Assembly (NCBI RefSeq): GCF_013522825.1
Contig: NZ_JAAMQZ010000003.1
Coordinates: 1-64,000, forward strand
DNA: 64,000 nt
Origin: Stutzerimonas stutzeri
Lineage (GTDB): Bacteria > Pseudomonadota > Gammaproteobacteria > Pseudomonadales > Pseudomonadaceae
Direction: 5' to 3'
Shown here: positions 13,340 through 23,546 of the stretch, one piece after another
Numbering within the stretch: position 1 is the first letter of the stretch
Layout: the number at the start of each line of letters is the position of its first letter
Notes under the pieces: model-generated
The model's input: the letters and a program-made list of their open reading frames with translations, nothing else
Databases searched by the model: none
Told to the model about the DNA's origin: nothing
Program-made: the position numbers and the translations under genes

Positions 13340-14152
13340 TCAGCGCTGACAGCGAAGGCAGTGGACGCTGGCACGCTGACCCAGGCGGATTTCGCGCAGG
13401 GTCGAACCACAGGTCTTGCAGAACTCACCGCCGCGCCCGTAGACGAACAGCTCCTGCTGGAAGTAGCCCGGTTTGCCGTCGCCGCCGACGAAATCGCGCA
13501 GCGTGGTGCCGCCTCGCTCGATGGCACACGCGAGGATACGTCGGATTTCCTGCGCCAGTTTCAGATAGCGCGCCCGCGACACCGTACCGGCGGCGCGACG
13601 CGGGTCGATACCGGCGGCGAACAGCGCCTCGCTGGCGTAGATATTGCCGACCCCGACCACCACGGCGTTGTCCATGATGAACGGCTTGATCGCCATGCTG
13701 CGCCCGCGCGACATGCGGAACAGTCGATCGCCATCGAACTCGTCACCGAGCGGCTCCGGCCCGAGGCTGGCGAGCAGCGCATGGCTGAGTGGATCGGCGC
13801 TCCACAGCAGCGCGCCGAAACGCCGCGGATCGGTATAGCGCAGCGCCATGCCCGACTCCAGCACGATATCGACATGCTCGTGCTTGAGCGGCGGCAGTTC
13901 GGCATCCACCAGACGCAGACTGCCGGACATGCCCAGATGGGCGATCAGCGTACCCGCCTCGGCCCTGATCAGCAGGTACTTGGCACGCCGCTCCACCGCC
14001 TCGATACGCTGGCCGGACAGGCGCACGTCGAGATCCTCCGGGATCGGCCAGCGCAGGCGCCGCTCGCGCACGATCACACGGCTAACGCGCTGGCCGACAA
14101 GATGCGGTTCGATACCGCGACGAGTGGTTTCGACTTCGGGAAGTTCGGGCAT
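13340..14152 (-). CDS. mutM: formamidopyrimidine-DNA glycosylase
   Basis: Removes 8-oxoguanine and formamidopyrimidines from DNA and cleaves the abasic site. I chose the start at 14152 because the mature protein must begin (M)PELPEVE, where Pro-2 is the catalytic nucleophile and Glu-3 is essential; the upstream methionines are therefore not used. The 270-residue protein ends in the expected zinc finger, CKTC-16 residues-CLRC. Confidence 0.97.
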   Translation of the reverse strand: MPELPEVETTRRGIEPHLVGQRVSRVIVRERRLRWPIPEDLDVRLSGQRIEAVERRAKYLLIRAEAGTLIAHLGMSGSLRLVDAELPPLKHEHVDIVLESGMALRYTDPRRFGALLWSADPLSHALLASLGPEPLGDEFDGDRLFRMSRGRSMAIKPFIMDNAVVVGVGNIYASEALFAAGIDPRRAAGTVSRARYLKLAQEIRRILACAIERGGTTLRDFVGGDGKPGYFQQELFVYGRGGEFCKTCGSTLREIRLGQRASVHCLRCQR

Positions 14153-14329
14153 GGCAAAACGGGACAGGGCGAAATTGGCGAATCCTAGCATGGGCGCAAG
14201 CATCGAGCTGCCGTGTCCTGTTCTACCCGACGCTCTGCTGCCTGCATGGATGGGCGAACTTTCCCCGCAGCGCGGGTCCCATTTTCAGATGGCCCGCATT
14301 CAGTGGGTCCCAACCAACGGAGGCATGCT

Positions 14330-14869
14330 ATGACTCAAGCTCTCACTGGCAAGCGTGTGGCGATCCTGCTGACCGATGGCTTCGAGCAGGTGGAGATGAC
14401 CGGCCCGCGCGAGGCCCTGGAAAAGGTCGGTGCCAGGATCGAACTCGTCTCGGCCAAACCAGGCAAGGTGCGCGGCTGGAATCACACCACGCCGGCTGAT
14501 GAATTCCCCATCGACGCTACCTTCGACAGCATCCGCATGGAGGACTATGACGCCCTGCTGCTGCCCGGCGGCGTGGTCAATTCCGACACCATCCGCACCG
14601 ACGAGATGGCTCAGGAACTGGTGCGCGACGCCGCGCGCGCGAACAAGACCATCGCCGTGATCTGCCACGGAGGCTGGCTGCTGGTCTCGGCCGAGCTGGT
14701 CAAGGGCAAGCGCATGACCAGTTGGCCCTCGCTGGCCGACGACCTGAAAAACGCCGGTGCCGAATGGGTCGACGAACAGGTGGTGATCGACGGCCACCTG
14801 ATCAGCAGCCGCAAGCCCGATGACATTCCTGCGTTCAGCGAGGCGTTGATCAAGGCGCTGTCGGCCTGA
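14330..14869 (+). CDS. pfpI: DJ-1/PfpI family protein
   Basis: This 179-residue protein of the DJ-1/PfpI family has the nucleophile elbow VICHGGW with Cys-112 and His-113, and an upstream acidic residue region ending in LLLPGG. Such proteins are called intracellular proteases, but several act as glyoxalases or deglycases and stress-protection factors, so protease activity is not assured. The ATG at 14330 has GGAGG at 14319-14323; an earlier in-frame start at 14213 overlaps the mutM promoter area and is unlikely. Same neighbourhood as PfpI of P. aeruginosa. Confidence 0.88.
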   Translation: MTQALTGKRVAILLTDGFEQVEMTGPREALEKVGARIELVSAKPGKVRGWNHTTPADEFPIDATFDSIRMEDYDALLLPGGVVNSDTIRTDEMAQELVRDAARANKTIAVICHGGWLLVSAELVKGKRMTSWPSLADDLKNAGAEWVDEQVVIDGHLISSRKPDDIPAFSEALIKALSA

Positions 14870-14871
14870 CG

Positions 14872-14942
14872 GCTGCAAGCTGCAAGCTGCAAGCTCGGGA
14901 TGCATGCTTTTCCTTGCACGTTGAGGCTTGCGGCTTGCAGCT
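14872..14942. repeat. short-unit palindromic repeat
   Basis: Three tandem GCTGCAA units (14872-14895) face an inverted GCTTGCGGCTTGCAG (14926-14940), giving an imperfect hairpin between pfpI and rlmI. Confidence 0.7.
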
Positions 14943-14979
14943 CCTATACAATGCCCGCCCCTCATCCGGAGCGCCCCTC

Positions 14980-16176
14980 ATGACCCTGCCCAGCCTGCGC
15001 CTAAAAGCCAACGCCGACCGCCGCCTGCGGGCCGGCCATCTGTGGGTCTACAGCAACGAAGTGGACACCGCCGCCACGCCGCTGAGCGGCTTTGCCGCCG
15101 GCGATCAGGCCATCCTCGAAGCCGCCGGCGGCAAGCCGCTGGGTATCGTCGGGGTATCGCCAAACAACCTGATCTGCGCGCGCCTGCTGTCGCGCGACCT
15201 CAAGCACAGTCTGGACAAATCCTTGCTGGTGCATCGCATCCAGGTCGCGCTGTCGCTGCGCGAGCGCCTGTTCGAGCAGCCCTGCTACCGCCTGATCTAC
15301 GGCGATTCCGACCTGCTGCCGGGCCTGGTGGTGGACCGCTTCCACGATCATCTGGTGGTGCAGCTGGCTTCGGCGACCATGGAGCGCAACCGGGATGCCG
15401 TGCTCGAAGCCTTGGTGCAGGTGCTCAAGCCGCGTGGCGTGCTGTGGAAGAACGACTCCAGCGCGCGCGATGCCGAGGGCCTGGAGCGCTATGTCGACAC
15501 CGCCTTCGGCGTGGTGCCCGAGTGGGTCGCGCTGGAGGAGAACGGGGTGAAATTCGAAGCGCCGGTACTGCAAGGCCAGAAGACTGGCTGGTTCTACGAC
15601 CACCGCATGAATCGCGCGCGCCTGGCACCCTACGTCAAGGGCAAGCGCGTACTGGATCTGTTCAGCTATATCGGCGGCTGGGGTGTGCAGGCCGCCGTGT
15701 TCGGCGCCAGCGAAGTCTTCTGCGTCGATGCCTCGGCCTTCGCCCTCGATGGCGTCGAGCGCAATGCCGCACTCAATGGCGTGGCCGAGAAGATGACCTG
15801 CGTCGAGGGCGATGCCTTCGAGGCCATGAAGGAGCTGAAGAGCGCCGAGGAGCGCTTCGACGTGGTCATCACCGACCCGCCGGCCTTCATCAAGCGCAAG
15901 AAGGACCTCAAGAACGGCGAGGCCGCCTATCGCCGCCTCAACGAACAGGCCATGCGCCTGCTCGGCAAGGACGGCATTCTGGTCAGCGCCTCCTGCTCCA
16001 TGCACCTGCCCGAGGACGATCTGCAGAACATCCTGCTCGGCAGCGCCCGCCATCTGGACCGCAACATCCAGTTGCTCGAACGCGGCGGCCAGGGTCCGGA
16101 CCATCCGGTGCACCCGGCGATCCCGGAGACGCGCTACATCAAGAGCATCACCTGCCGGATCTTGCCCAACAGCTGA
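14980..16176 (+). CDS. rlmI: 23S rRNA (cytosine-1962-C5)-methyltransferase-type enzyme
   Basis: SAM-dependent methyltransferase of 398 residues, close to the 396 of E. coli RlmI. The N-terminal part (about 1-75) is a PUA-like RNA-binding domain. The Rossmann part has VLDLFSYIGGWG for SAM binding, TDPPAF and the catalytic-cysteine region VSASCSMH. I chose the ATG at 14980 because the 22-residue upstream extension is encoded by repeat DNA. It stands between two repeat clusters. Confidence 0.9.
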   Translation: MTLPSLRLKANADRRLRAGHLWVYSNEVDTAATPLSGFAAGDQAILEAAGGKPLGIVGVSPNNLICARLLSRDLKHSLDKSLLVHRIQVALSLRERLFEQPCYRLIYGDSDLLPGLVVDRFHDHLVVQLASATMERNRDAVLEALVQVLKPRGVLWKNDSSARDAEGLERYVDTAFGVVPEWVALEENGVKFEAPVLQGQKTGWFYDHRMNRARLAPYVKGKRVLDLFSYIGGWGVQAAVFGASEVFCVDASAFALDGVERNAALNGVAEKMTCVEGDAFEAMKELKSAEERFDVVITDPPAFIKRKKDLKNGEAAYRRLNEQAMRLLGKDGILVSASCSMHLPEDDLQNILLGSARHLDRNIQLLERGGQGPDHPVHPAIPETRYIKSITCRILPNS

Positions 16177-16217
16177 CGGCACAAGCCGCCAGCAATGAAT
16201 GCGAACGACGGCACCCC

Positions 16218-16366
16218 GTGGGAGCGACTTCAGTCGCGAATGGCTTAGCCAAGGGCTTCTTGGCTGAAGCCCCGGTGCAGCATCACACTTCGCAGGAGCG
16301 AGCCATGCTCGCGAAGGCAACCGCGCCGACACCTGAGCCGGTTTCGCGGGCATGGCCCGCTCCCAC
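16218..16366. repeat. cluster of three REP elements
   Basis: Three related palindromes lie at 16218-16243, 16292-16318 and 16341-16366, of the GTGGGAGCGA...TCGCGAA type, the last in inverted orientation (GGGCATGGCCCGCTCCCAC). They fill much of the 438-base gap between rlmI and ilvD; I see no gene there. Confidence 0.75.
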
Positions 16367-16614
16367 GAAGATCACGCGCGTGCTCGACAATGACCTGCTC
16401 ATGCCGACCATCAGCCTTCCCCGACCTCGCCAGCCCGCGTAGAATCGGAGCATTCCTCGCCAGCACCCCGGCGGGCCCGTGAGCCGGGCCGCACGAGCGA
16501 TACCCGCCTCGTTCAAGCCCCCTGCGCCTGCACAGCCACCTGCCGTTGCACACGGCACAGATGACGCTCACCATAAGCACCATTCGATCAGCCGTTCAGT
16601 CGCAGGATTCCGTC

Positions 16615-18453
16615 ATGCCCGATTACCGCTCGAAAACCTCCACCCACGGCCGCAACATGGCCGGCGCCCGCGCCCTGTGGCGCGCCACAGGGATGAAGGA
16701 CGAAGACTTCAAGAAGCCGATCATCGCCATCGCCAACTCCTTCACCCAGTTCGTGCCTGGCCACGTGCACCTCAAGGACATGGGCCAGCTGGTCGCTCGC
16801 GAGATCGAAAAGCATGGCGGCGTAGCCAAGGAGTTCAACACCATCGCCGTCGACGACGGTATCGCCATGGGCCACGACGGCATGCTCTATTCGCTGCCGA
16901 GTCGCGAGATCATCGCCGACTCGGTGGAATACATGGTCAACGCCCACTGCGCCGACGCCATCGTCTGTATCAGCAACTGCGACAAGATCACCCCCGGCAT
17001 GCTGATGGCCGCCCTGCGCCTGAACATCCCGGTGGTGTTCGTCTCCGGCGGCCCGATGGAAGCCGGCAAGACCAAGCTGGCCTCCCACGGTCTGGACCTG
17101 GTGGATGCCATGGTGGTCGCCGCCGACGACTCCTGCTCGGACGAGAAGGTCGCCGAGTACGAGCGCAGCGCCTGCCCCACCTGCGGCAGCTGCTCGGGCA
17201 TGTTCACTGCCAACTCGATGAACTGCCTGACCGAAGCCCTGGGCCTGTCCCTGCCGGGCAACGGCACCATGCTGGCTACCCACGCCGACCGCGAGCAGCT
17301 GTTCCTGCGTGCCGGTCGTGTCGCCGTCGAGCTGTGCAAGCGCTACTACGCTGAAGGCGATGAGTCGGTATTGCCGCGCAACATCGCCAGCATCAAGGCG
17401 TTCGAGAATGCCATGACCCTGGACATCGCCATGGGCGGCTCGACCAACACCATCCTGCACCTGCTGGCCGCCGCCCAGGAAGGCGAGGTGGACTTCGACC
17501 TGCGCGCCATCGATGCGCTGTCGCGCAAGGTGCCGCAGCTATGCAAGGTGGCACCGAACATCCAGAAGTACCACATGGAAGATGTGCACCGCGCCGGCGG
17601 CATCTTCTCGATCCTCGGCGAACTGGCCCGTGGCGGACTGCTGCACACCGACGTCTCCACCGTCCACAGCCGGACCATGGCTGAAGGCATCGCCCAGTGG
17701 GACATCACCCAGACCGAGGACGAGGCCGTACACACCTTCTTCAAGGCCGGTCCGGCAGGCATTCCGACACAGACCGCATTCAGTCAGGCGACCCGCTGGG
17801 ACAGCCTCGACGCCGACCGCGAAAACGGCTGCATCCGCTCGGTCGAACACGCCTATTCCCAGGAAGGCGGCCTGGCCGTGCTCTATGGCAACATCGCCCT
17901 GGACGGCTGCGTGGTGAAGACCGCCGGCGTCGATGAATCCATCCACGTCTTCGAGGGCACCGCGAAGATCTACGAAAGCCAGGACAGCGCCGTGAAGGGC
18001 ATCCTCGCCGACGAGGTGAAGCCCGGCGACATCGTCATCATCCGCTACGAAGGCCCGAAAGGCGGTCCGGGCATGCAGGAAATGCTCTATCCGACCAGCT
18101 ACCTGAAGTCCAAGGGACTGGGGGCCGAATGCGCGCTGCTCACCGACGGTCGCTTCTCCGGCGGCACCTCGGGCCTGTCCATCGGCCACGCCTCGCCGGA
18201 AGCCGCCGCCGGCGGCGCCATCGGCCTGGTGCGCGACGGCGACAAGGTGCTGATCGACATCCCCAACCGCAGCATCCAGCTGCAGGTCAGCGATGAAGAC
18301 CTGTCCCACCGCCGGATCGAGCAGGACAAGCTCGGCTGGAAGCCGGCACAGCCACGCACACGCAAGGTCTCGACCGCACTCAAGGCCTACGCCCTGCTGG
18401 CCACCAGCGCCGACAAGGGCGCGGTGCGCAACAAGGCGCTGCTGGACGGTTGA
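16615..18453 (+). CDS. ilvD: dihydroxy-acid dehydratase
   Basis: Dehydrates 2,3-dihydroxy-isovalerate and -methylvalerate in valine/isoleucine synthesis. The 612-residue protein starts [20 protein letters not shown], as in the family, and carries the iron-sulfur cluster cysteines in [12 protein letters not shown] and [10 protein letters not shown]. The C-terminal part has the GRFSGG motif. It is followed by a good terminator at 18474-18500, so it is the last gene of its unit. Confidence 0.97.
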   Translation: MPDYRSKTSTHGRNMAGARALWRATGMKDEDFKKPIIAIANSFTQFVPGHVHLKDMGQLVAREIEKHGGVAKEFNTIAVDDGIAMGHDGMLYSLPSREIIADSVEYMVNAHCADAIVCISNCDKITPGMLMAALRLNIPVVFVSGGPMEAGKTKLASHGLDLVDAMVVAADDSCSDEKVAEYERSACPTCGSCSGMFTANSMNCLTEALGLSLPGNGTMLATHADREQLFLRAGRVAVELCKRYYAEGDESVLPRNIASIKAFENAMTLDIAMGGSTNTILHLLAAAQEGEVDFDLRAIDALSRKVPQLCKVAPNIQKYHMEDVHRAGGIFSILGELARGGLLHTDVSTVHSRTMAEGIAQWDITQTEDEAVHTFFKAGPAGIPTQTAFSQATRWDSLDADRENGCIRSVEHAYSQEGGLAVLYGNIALDGCVVKTAGVDESIHVFEGTAKIYESQDSAVKGILADEVKPGDIVIIRYEGPKGGPGMQEMLYPTSYLKSKGLGAECALLTDGRFSGGTSGLSIGHASPEAAAGGAIGLVRDGDKVLIDIPNRSIQLQVSDEDLSHRRIEQDKLGWKPAQPRTRKVSTALKAYALLATSADKGAVRNKALLDG

Positions 18454-18473
18454 GTTACCCGCGCTAAGACAGA

Positions 18474-18500
18474 GCCCGGCATCTGCCGGGCTTTTTGTTT
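18474..18500 (+). terminator. intrinsic terminator of ilvD
   Basis: A 7-base-pair GCCCGGC/GCCGGGC stem with an ATCT loop is followed by five T. Confidence 0.92.
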
Positions 18501-18756
18501 CCAGCTCGGTTTCGCTCCCAGAGGCCAGCGAACCGAATCGGCTCTATCGCCTCCTTAGCCTGTTCACAAAATCTGCTTTCGACAAAATTTTTCCTGTCCG
18601 CCTTCCTCCCGGAACAGCTGTCAAAATCAGCTTTTTCTTCCTCACCATTCGTCGAACATGAAAAACGGCAGCCAGCGAGCACTTCGTAGATAGACGTAAT
18701 TACGCTCTATATTTCGATCTTTGACGCTAATGTCAGCTATTTCTCGACAAATAAAA

Positions 18757-18799
18757 ATGTATACAAATGACTGGCAAATGCAGTGACTTTTTGTCTACA
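18757..18799 (+). promoter_or_regulatory. pair of TTGTATACAA-like operator candidates
   Basis: ATGTATACAA (18757-18766) and TTGTCTACAT (18791-18800) lie 34 bases apart, start to start, in an AT-rich gap before the NCS2 permease gene. The first contains a perfect 8-base palindrome. The pattern resembles sites of GntR-type regulators; which regulator binds is inference. Most of the 380-base gap 18454-18833 beyond the ilvD terminator is AT-rich and shows no gene. Confidence 0.4.
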
Positions 18800-18833
18800 T
18801 TGACCGACACAAGAACAACAGCGAGAACTCACC

Positions 18834-20372
18834 ATGACAGTCTCATCCGTAAGCACCCCTTCGGAGAAGCGTCCAGAGGACGAGAACCTCGGCGTCGGCG
18901 CCAACCTGGCCTATGGCCTGCAACACGTCCTGACCATGTACGGAGGCATCGTCGCGGTGCCGCTGATCGTCGGTCAGGCCGCCGGTCTCTCGGCAGCCGA
19001 AATCGGCCTGCTGATTGCCGCCTCGCTGTTCGCCGGCGGCGCGGCCACCCTGCTGCAAACGATCGGCCTGCCGTTCTTCGGCTGCCAGCTGCCGCTGGTA
19101 CAGGGCGTATCCTTCGCCGGCGTGGCGACGATGATCGCCATCATCGGCAACGACGGCTCCGGAGGGCTTCCGGTGGTATTCGGCGCGGTGATCGCCGCCT
19201 CGCTGATCGGCCTGCTGATCACACCGGTGTTCTCACGTATCACCAAGTTCTTTCCGCCACTGGTGACCGGCATCGTCATCACCACCATCGGCCTGACCCT
19301 GATGCCTGTCGCGGCACGCTGGGCCATGGGCGGCAACAGTCAGGCCGCGGACTTCGGCAGCATGGCCAATATCGGCCTGGCGGGCTTCACCCTGGCGTGC
19401 GTGCTGCTGCTGAGCAAACTCGGCAGCGCCACCATTTCCCGGCTGTCGATCCTCCTGGCGATGGTGATCGGCACCGTGGCCGCAGTGTTCTTCGGCATGG
19501 CCGACTTCTCCGGTGTACTGGACGGCCCGGTGGTGGCCATGCCCTCGCCGCTGCATTTTGGCGCGCCGGTATTCCAGTTCGCGGCGATCCTGTCGATGCT
19601 GATCGTGGTCATCGTCACGCTGGTGGAAACCTCCGCCGATATCCTTGCCGTCGGCGAAATCATCGATACCAAGGTCGACTCCAAGCGACTGGGCGATGGC
19701 CTGCGGGCGGACATGATTTCCAGCAGCCTGGCGCCGATCTTCGGCTCCTTCACCCAGAGCGCCTTCGCCCAGAACGTGGGGCTGGTGGCCGTTACCGGCA
19801 TCAAGAGCCGTTACGTGGTGGCCAGCGCCGGTCTGATTCTGGTGACACTCGGCCTGCTGCCGGTGATGGGTCGCCTGGTTGCCGCGGTGCCCACCGCAGT
19901 GCTGGGTGGCGCGGGCATCGTGCTGTTCGGTACCGTGGCCGCCGCGGGTATCCGTACCCTGGCGCAGGTCGAATACCGCAACAACATGAATCTGATCATC
20001 GTCGCCACCTCGATCGGCTTCGGCATGATCCCGATCGCCGCGCCGAGCTTCTACCACCACTTCCCGGCCTGGTTCGAGACCATCTTCCACTCGGGCATCA
20101 GCTCGGCGGCGATCATGGCCATCCTGCTGAACCTGCTGTTCAACCACCTGACCGCCGGCAACTCCGACCAGCAGTCGGTATTCGTTGCCGCCAGCGAGCG
20201 TACCCTGCGCTACCAGGACGTCGCCGCACTGCATGATGGCGACCACTTCCGCAACGGCAAGCTGTATGACGCCGATGGCAACGAGGTTCCAGTAATCAGC
20301 CCCGAGGACCACAGCGCGCCCTCACAGGAACCGCACGCCAAGGTGGCGACGGCCGTCCCGAGCAGCGGATAA
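18834..20372 (+). CDS. NCS2 family nucleobase:cation symporter, probably purine permease
   Basis: An inner-membrane carrier of 512 residues with about 12-14 hydrophobic segments. The family regions GLQHVLTMYGG near the N-terminus and QNVGLVAVTGIKSRYVV are visible; the latter is the NCS2 signature (Q/E-N-x-G-x(4)-T). The C-terminal tail (about 445-512) is soluble and longer than usual. Closest by recall to xanthine/urate permeases of Pseudomonas; the exact substrate cannot be read. It has its own upstream control region and a strong terminator. Confidence 0.88.
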   Translation: MTVSSVSTPSEKRPEDENLGVGANLAYGLQHVLTMYGGIVAVPLIVGQAAGLSAAEIGLLIAASLFAGGAATLLQTIGLPFFGCQLPLVQGVSFAGVATMIAIIGNDGSGGLPVVFGAVIAASLIGLLITPVFSRITKFFPPLVTGIVITTIGLTLMPVAARWAMGGNSQAADFGSMANIGLAGFTLACVLLLSKLGSATISRLSILLAMVIGTVAAVFFGMADFSGVLDGPVVAMPSPLHFGAPVFQFAAILSMLIVVIVTLVETSADILAVGEIIDTKVDSKRLGDGLRADMISSSLAPIFGSFTQSAFAQNVGLVAVTGIKSRYVVASAGLILVTLGLLPVMGRLVAAVPTAVLGGAGIVLFGTVAAAGIRTLAQVEYRNNMNLIIVATSIGFGMIPIAAPSFYHHFPAWFETIFHSGISSAAIMAILLNLLFNHLTAGNSDQQSVFVAASERTLRYQDVAALHDGDHFRNGKLYDADGNEVPVISPEDHSAPSQEPHAKVATAVPSSG

Positions 20373-20396
20373 GGGCGCTACACGAGAGCCCGTTTG

Positions 20397-20432
20397 AAGA
20401 CGATGCCCGCCCACCCAGGCGGGCATCGTCTT
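20397..20432. terminator. bidirectional terminator
   Basis: A perfect 15-base-pair inverted repeat, AAGACGATGCCCGCC facing its complement with a 6-base loop, lies between the converging NCS2 permease and DUF1090 genes. Confidence 0.9.
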
Positions 20433-20468
20433 ATGCAGAACACGGTGTTGACGCTGTTGCGCCAAGCG

Positions 20469-20828
20469 CTAGTCTTCCAACACCTCGCGCAACTCCTCCC
20501 TGGCTTCGGCCAGTTTGCGCTCGCGCTTTTCGATCTGCTTCGGATCGCCCTCACGCAACGCCTCCTGCAGCTCGGCTTCACGCTCGCGGATTTCCTCTCG
20601 CGCCTCGTCGATCTCTTCCTGCCGTTCGGCCTGCAGCCCTGCGTCGGTACAGTGTGCCCGGACCTTGCCCAACGCGGTTTCCAAACCCTCGATACGTCCG
20701 GTGTTGCCCTGCTCGCGGGCATGCTCCAGCTGGCGGAGGATGTCCGCTTCCTTGCTGGCACAGCTTTCCTGGGCGTGGGCCAGGCCGGTGACGAGCGACA
20801 GCAAGGTCATTGCGATGACGGTTTTCAT
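20469..20828 (-). CDS. DUF1090 family exported protein
   Basis: 119 residues starting with a signal peptide (MKTVIAMTLLSLVTGLAHAQ). The mature part is a highly charged, probably coiled-coil helix with two cysteines (ESCASK and AHCTDAG), matching periplasmic DUF1090 proteins of unknown function. I chose the start at 20828, with AGGAGTG upstream; a longer upstream frame to 20999 overlaps the divergent permease and lacks support. Confidence 0.85.
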   Translation of the reverse strand: MKTVIAMTLLSLVTGLAHAQESCASKEADILRQLEHAREQGNTGRIEGLETALGKVRAHCTDAGLQAERQEEIDEAREEIREREAELQEALREGDPKQIEKRERKLAEAREELREVLED

Positions 20829-20962
20829 TCGGGGCACTCCTCGATTGGGTTTCGCTGATTGTAGATGCCGCGGGTTGCGCAAGGGGTGGCCGGAAGGCAC
20901 TGACACTGTCCGTCGCACATCCCGGCCAGTAGAATCGCGCTCTTTTCGCCTGAAGGCCGGCC

Positions 20963-22348
20963 ATGAGCTCTCCCGACAATCACACCACCCACGAAACACC
21001 CGATGAACTGGTCTACGGGCTCAACGACCGCCCCCGGCCCTGGGTCGCCTTTCTCGCCGCACTGCAGCACCTGCTGGCGATCATCGTGCCGATCGTCACG
21101 CCGGGTCTGTTGATCTGCCAGGCCATCGGCGTGTCGCCACGCGACACCAATATCATCGTGTCCATGTCGCTGGTGATTTCCGGCATCGCCACCTTCGTCC
21201 AGTGCAAGCGCTTCGGTCCGTTCGGCGCGGGACTGCTGATCGTCCAGGGCACCAGCTTCAATTTCGTCGGACCGCTGATCGCCGGTGGCGTGCTGATGGT
21301 CCAGCAGGGCACGCCGGTCGAGGCGGTGATGGCGGCGATCTTCGGCGTGGTGATCGCCGGCTCTTTCATCGAGATGGGCGTGTCGCGCGTCCTGCCGTTC
21401 GTCAAACGCCTGATCACCCCGCTGGTGACCGGCATCGTGGTGCTGATGATCGGCCTGACGCTGATCAAGGTCGGCCTGATCAGCATGGGCGGCGGTTACG
21501 CGGCCATGGGCGACGGCACCTTCGCCAACGGCGAGAACCTGTTGCTGTCCGGCGTGGTACTGGGCGCCATCGTCCTCCTCAACCGCCTGCCGGTGGTGTG
21601 GATGCGCAGCTGCGCCATCATCATCGCCCTGGCCATCGGCTATGCGCTGGCCGCCTATCTGGGCCGCCTGGATTTCACCGGCATGCGCGAGGCCAACCTG
21701 TTCGAAGTGCCGATGCCGCTGCACTTCGGCCTGGGCTTCTCCTGGAGCCTGTTCATCCCCATGGTGGTGATCTATCTGGTGACCTCGCTGGAGGCCATCG
21801 GCGACGTCACCGCCACCAGCAAGATTTCCCGCGAGCCGGTGGAAGGCCCGCTGTGGATGCAGCGGATCAAGGGCGGCGTGCTGGTCAACGGCGCCAACTC
21901 GCTGCTGGCCGGCTTCTTCAACACCTTCCCCAGCTCGGTGTTCGCGCAGAACAACGGCATCATCCAGCTCACCGGCATCGCCAGCCGCTACGTGGGTCTG
22001 TGGATCGCCGCCCTGCTGGTCATTCTCGGCCTGTTCCCGGCGGTGGCCGGCGTGCTGCAGGCGGTGCCCGAGCCGGTGCTCGGCGGCGCGGCACTGGTGA
22101 TGTTCGGCGCGGTGGCCGCAGCGGGCATCAACATCCTCGCCGGCATCCAGCTGGATCGCCGCGCGCTGCTGATCATCTCGGTATCGCTGGCGCTCGGCCT
22201 GGGCTTTTCGCAGGTACCGGAATTTCTTGCGCACATGCCAGCCGGCCTGCGCAGCGTGCTGGAATCGGGCGTAGCCACCGGCGGCATCTGCGCGCTGGTG
22301 ATGAACTGGTTCCTGCCGGAGTCGCCCGCCGCCCACCCGGAACCGTGA
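20963..22348 (+). CDS. NCS2 family uracil/xanthine-type permease
   Basis: 461-residue inner-membrane symporter with the same fold as the gene at 18834-20372 but only moderate similarity to it. The signature region reads QNNGIIQLTGIASRYVG. The N-terminal stretch PWVAFLAALQHLLAII and a repeated TxxI-L-x-LTLIK region are typical. It probably imports a purine or uracil. Divergent from the DUF1090 gene, with a 134-base gap. Confidence 0.85.
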   Translation: MSSPDNHTTHETPDELVYGLNDRPRPWVAFLAALQHLLAIIVPIVTPGLLICQAIGVSPRDTNIIVSMSLVISGIATFVQCKRFGPFGAGLLIVQGTSFNFVGPLIAGGVLMVQQGTPVEAVMAAIFGVVIAGSFIEMGVSRVLPFVKRLITPLVTGIVVLMIGLTLIKVGLISMGGGYAAMGDGTFANGENLLLSGVVLGAIVLLNRLPVVWMRSCAIIIALAIGYALAAYLGRLDFTGMREANLFEVPMPLHFGLGFSWSLFIPMVVIYLVTSLEAIGDVTATSKISREPVEGPLWMQRIKGGVLVNGANSLLAGFFNTFPSSVFAQNNGIIQLTGIASRYVGLWIAALLVILGLFPAVAGVLQAVPEPVLGGAALVMFGAVAAAGINILAGIQLDRRALLIISVSLALGLGFSQVPEFLAHMPAGLRSVLESGVATGGICALVMNWFLPESPAAHPEP

Positions 22349-22448
22349 CCGAAAGCCCGATCAGCGCTGCCGAGACGCCGCACACACGGCGCCCGGCCTG
22401 GGGTCGAATGGCCTGTCCAGCCCACTCGACCCAGAGGCGTGAACCCGC

Positions 22449-22904
22449 ATGCGCATCGGCCTGATCTCCGACACCCACGGTCTGCTCCGTCCCGAGGCGC
22501 TGGCCGCCCTGCGTGGCTGCTCACGGATCATCCATGCCGGCGACATCGGCAAGGCGGCGGTACTCGACGGCCTGCGCGCACTCGCACCGCTGGATGTCAT
22601 CCGTGGCAATATCGACACGACCGACTGGGCGCTGGCACTGCCCGAGCGGCTGGACCTGCATATCGGCGGCCTCAGCCTGCATGTATTGCACGACCTCAAG
22701 CAGCTGGATTTCGATCCGGTCGCAGCCGGCATCGATGTGATGGTGAGCGGCCATTCGCACCAGCCGAAGATCGAACGCCGCAGCGGCGTGCTCTACGTCA
22801 ATCCCGGCAGCGCCGGCCCGCGACGCTTCAAGCTGCCGATCAGCCTAGCATTGCTGCGGCTGGAAAACGGCACCGCGCAGGCCGAGCTGGTCAACCTGGG
22901 TTGA
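22449..22904 (+). CDS. YfcE-like metallophosphoesterase
   Basis: Small calcineurin-like phosphodiesterase of 151 residues. The metal-binding motifs are all present: SDTHG (7-11), GDIG, GNID and SGHSHQP. YfcE-type enzymes cleave phosphodiesters in vitro; the biological substrate is unclear. It is convergent with folA, separated by only 22 bases. Confidence 0.9.
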   Translation: MRIGLISDTHGLLRPEALAALRGCSRIIHAGDIGKAAVLDGLRALAPLDVIRGNIDTTDWALALPERLDLHIGGLSLHVLHDLKQLDFDPVAAGIDVMVSGHSHQPKIERRSGVLYVNPGSAGPRRFKLPISLALLRLENGTAQAELVNLG

Positions 22905-22926
22905 CCGGCTGCTGGCGCGACGGCAT

Positions 22927-23442
22927 TCAGCCCCGTTCCCAGGTCTCGAAACGATAGGCCGGCACTTCGCCTTCGGCCTGATGCGCCAGGCTTTCGCGGC
23001 AGCACCACTGCGTCTCGTCGAACGCGGGGAAGAAGGCGTCGCCCTGCGGGCTGGCGGCGATGCGCGTCAGGTACAGGCGCCGGGCGCGCTCCAGCGCCTG
23101 GCCATAGAGCTGCGCACCACCGATCAGCATGATCTCGTCCACGCCCTGCTCGCGCGCCCAGCATTCGGCGCGCAGCAAGGCCTCCTCAAGGCTGGAAAAG
23201 GTTTCCGCGCCTTCGAGCCGCAGATCGGCCTGGCGGCTGACCACCAGATTCAAGCGGCCCGGCAGCGGTCGTCCGAGCGAATCCCAGGTCTTGCGGCCCA
23301 TGATGATTGGCTTGCCGAGCGTCATCGCCTTGAAGTGCCTGAGATCCGCCGGCAGATGCCAGGGCATTTTGTTGTCGAGCCCGATGACGTGGTTTTCCGC
23401 CAGGGCGGCGATCATCGCGAGGGGAAGGGAGGTCTGATTCAT
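22927..23442 (-). CDS. folA: dihydrofolate reductase
   Basis: Reduces dihydrofolate to tetrahydrofolate with NADPH. The 171-residue protein has the typical MPWHLPADLRHFK loop, the IIMGRKTWDSLGRPLPGR segment and ligand residues of the chromosomal FolA type. The length is normal. Confidence 0.95.
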   Translation of the reverse strand: MNQTSLPLAMIAALAENHVIGLDNKMPWHLPADLRHFKAMTLGKPIIMGRKTWDSLGRPLPGRLNLVVSRQADLRLEGAETFSSLEEALLRAECWAREQGVDEIMLIGGAQLYGQALERARRLYLTRIAASPQGDAFFPAFDETQWCCRESLAHQAEGEVPAYRFETWERG

Positions 23443-23546
23443 GGCCGCGAGAATAACAGAGGGCCGGACGGGCAGTCAGCGGCGTCTTTTCCGCATTGGC
23501 GCGGCAGCAGGTATTCTCAGCACTGCTTTCACCACCGGGATAACGT

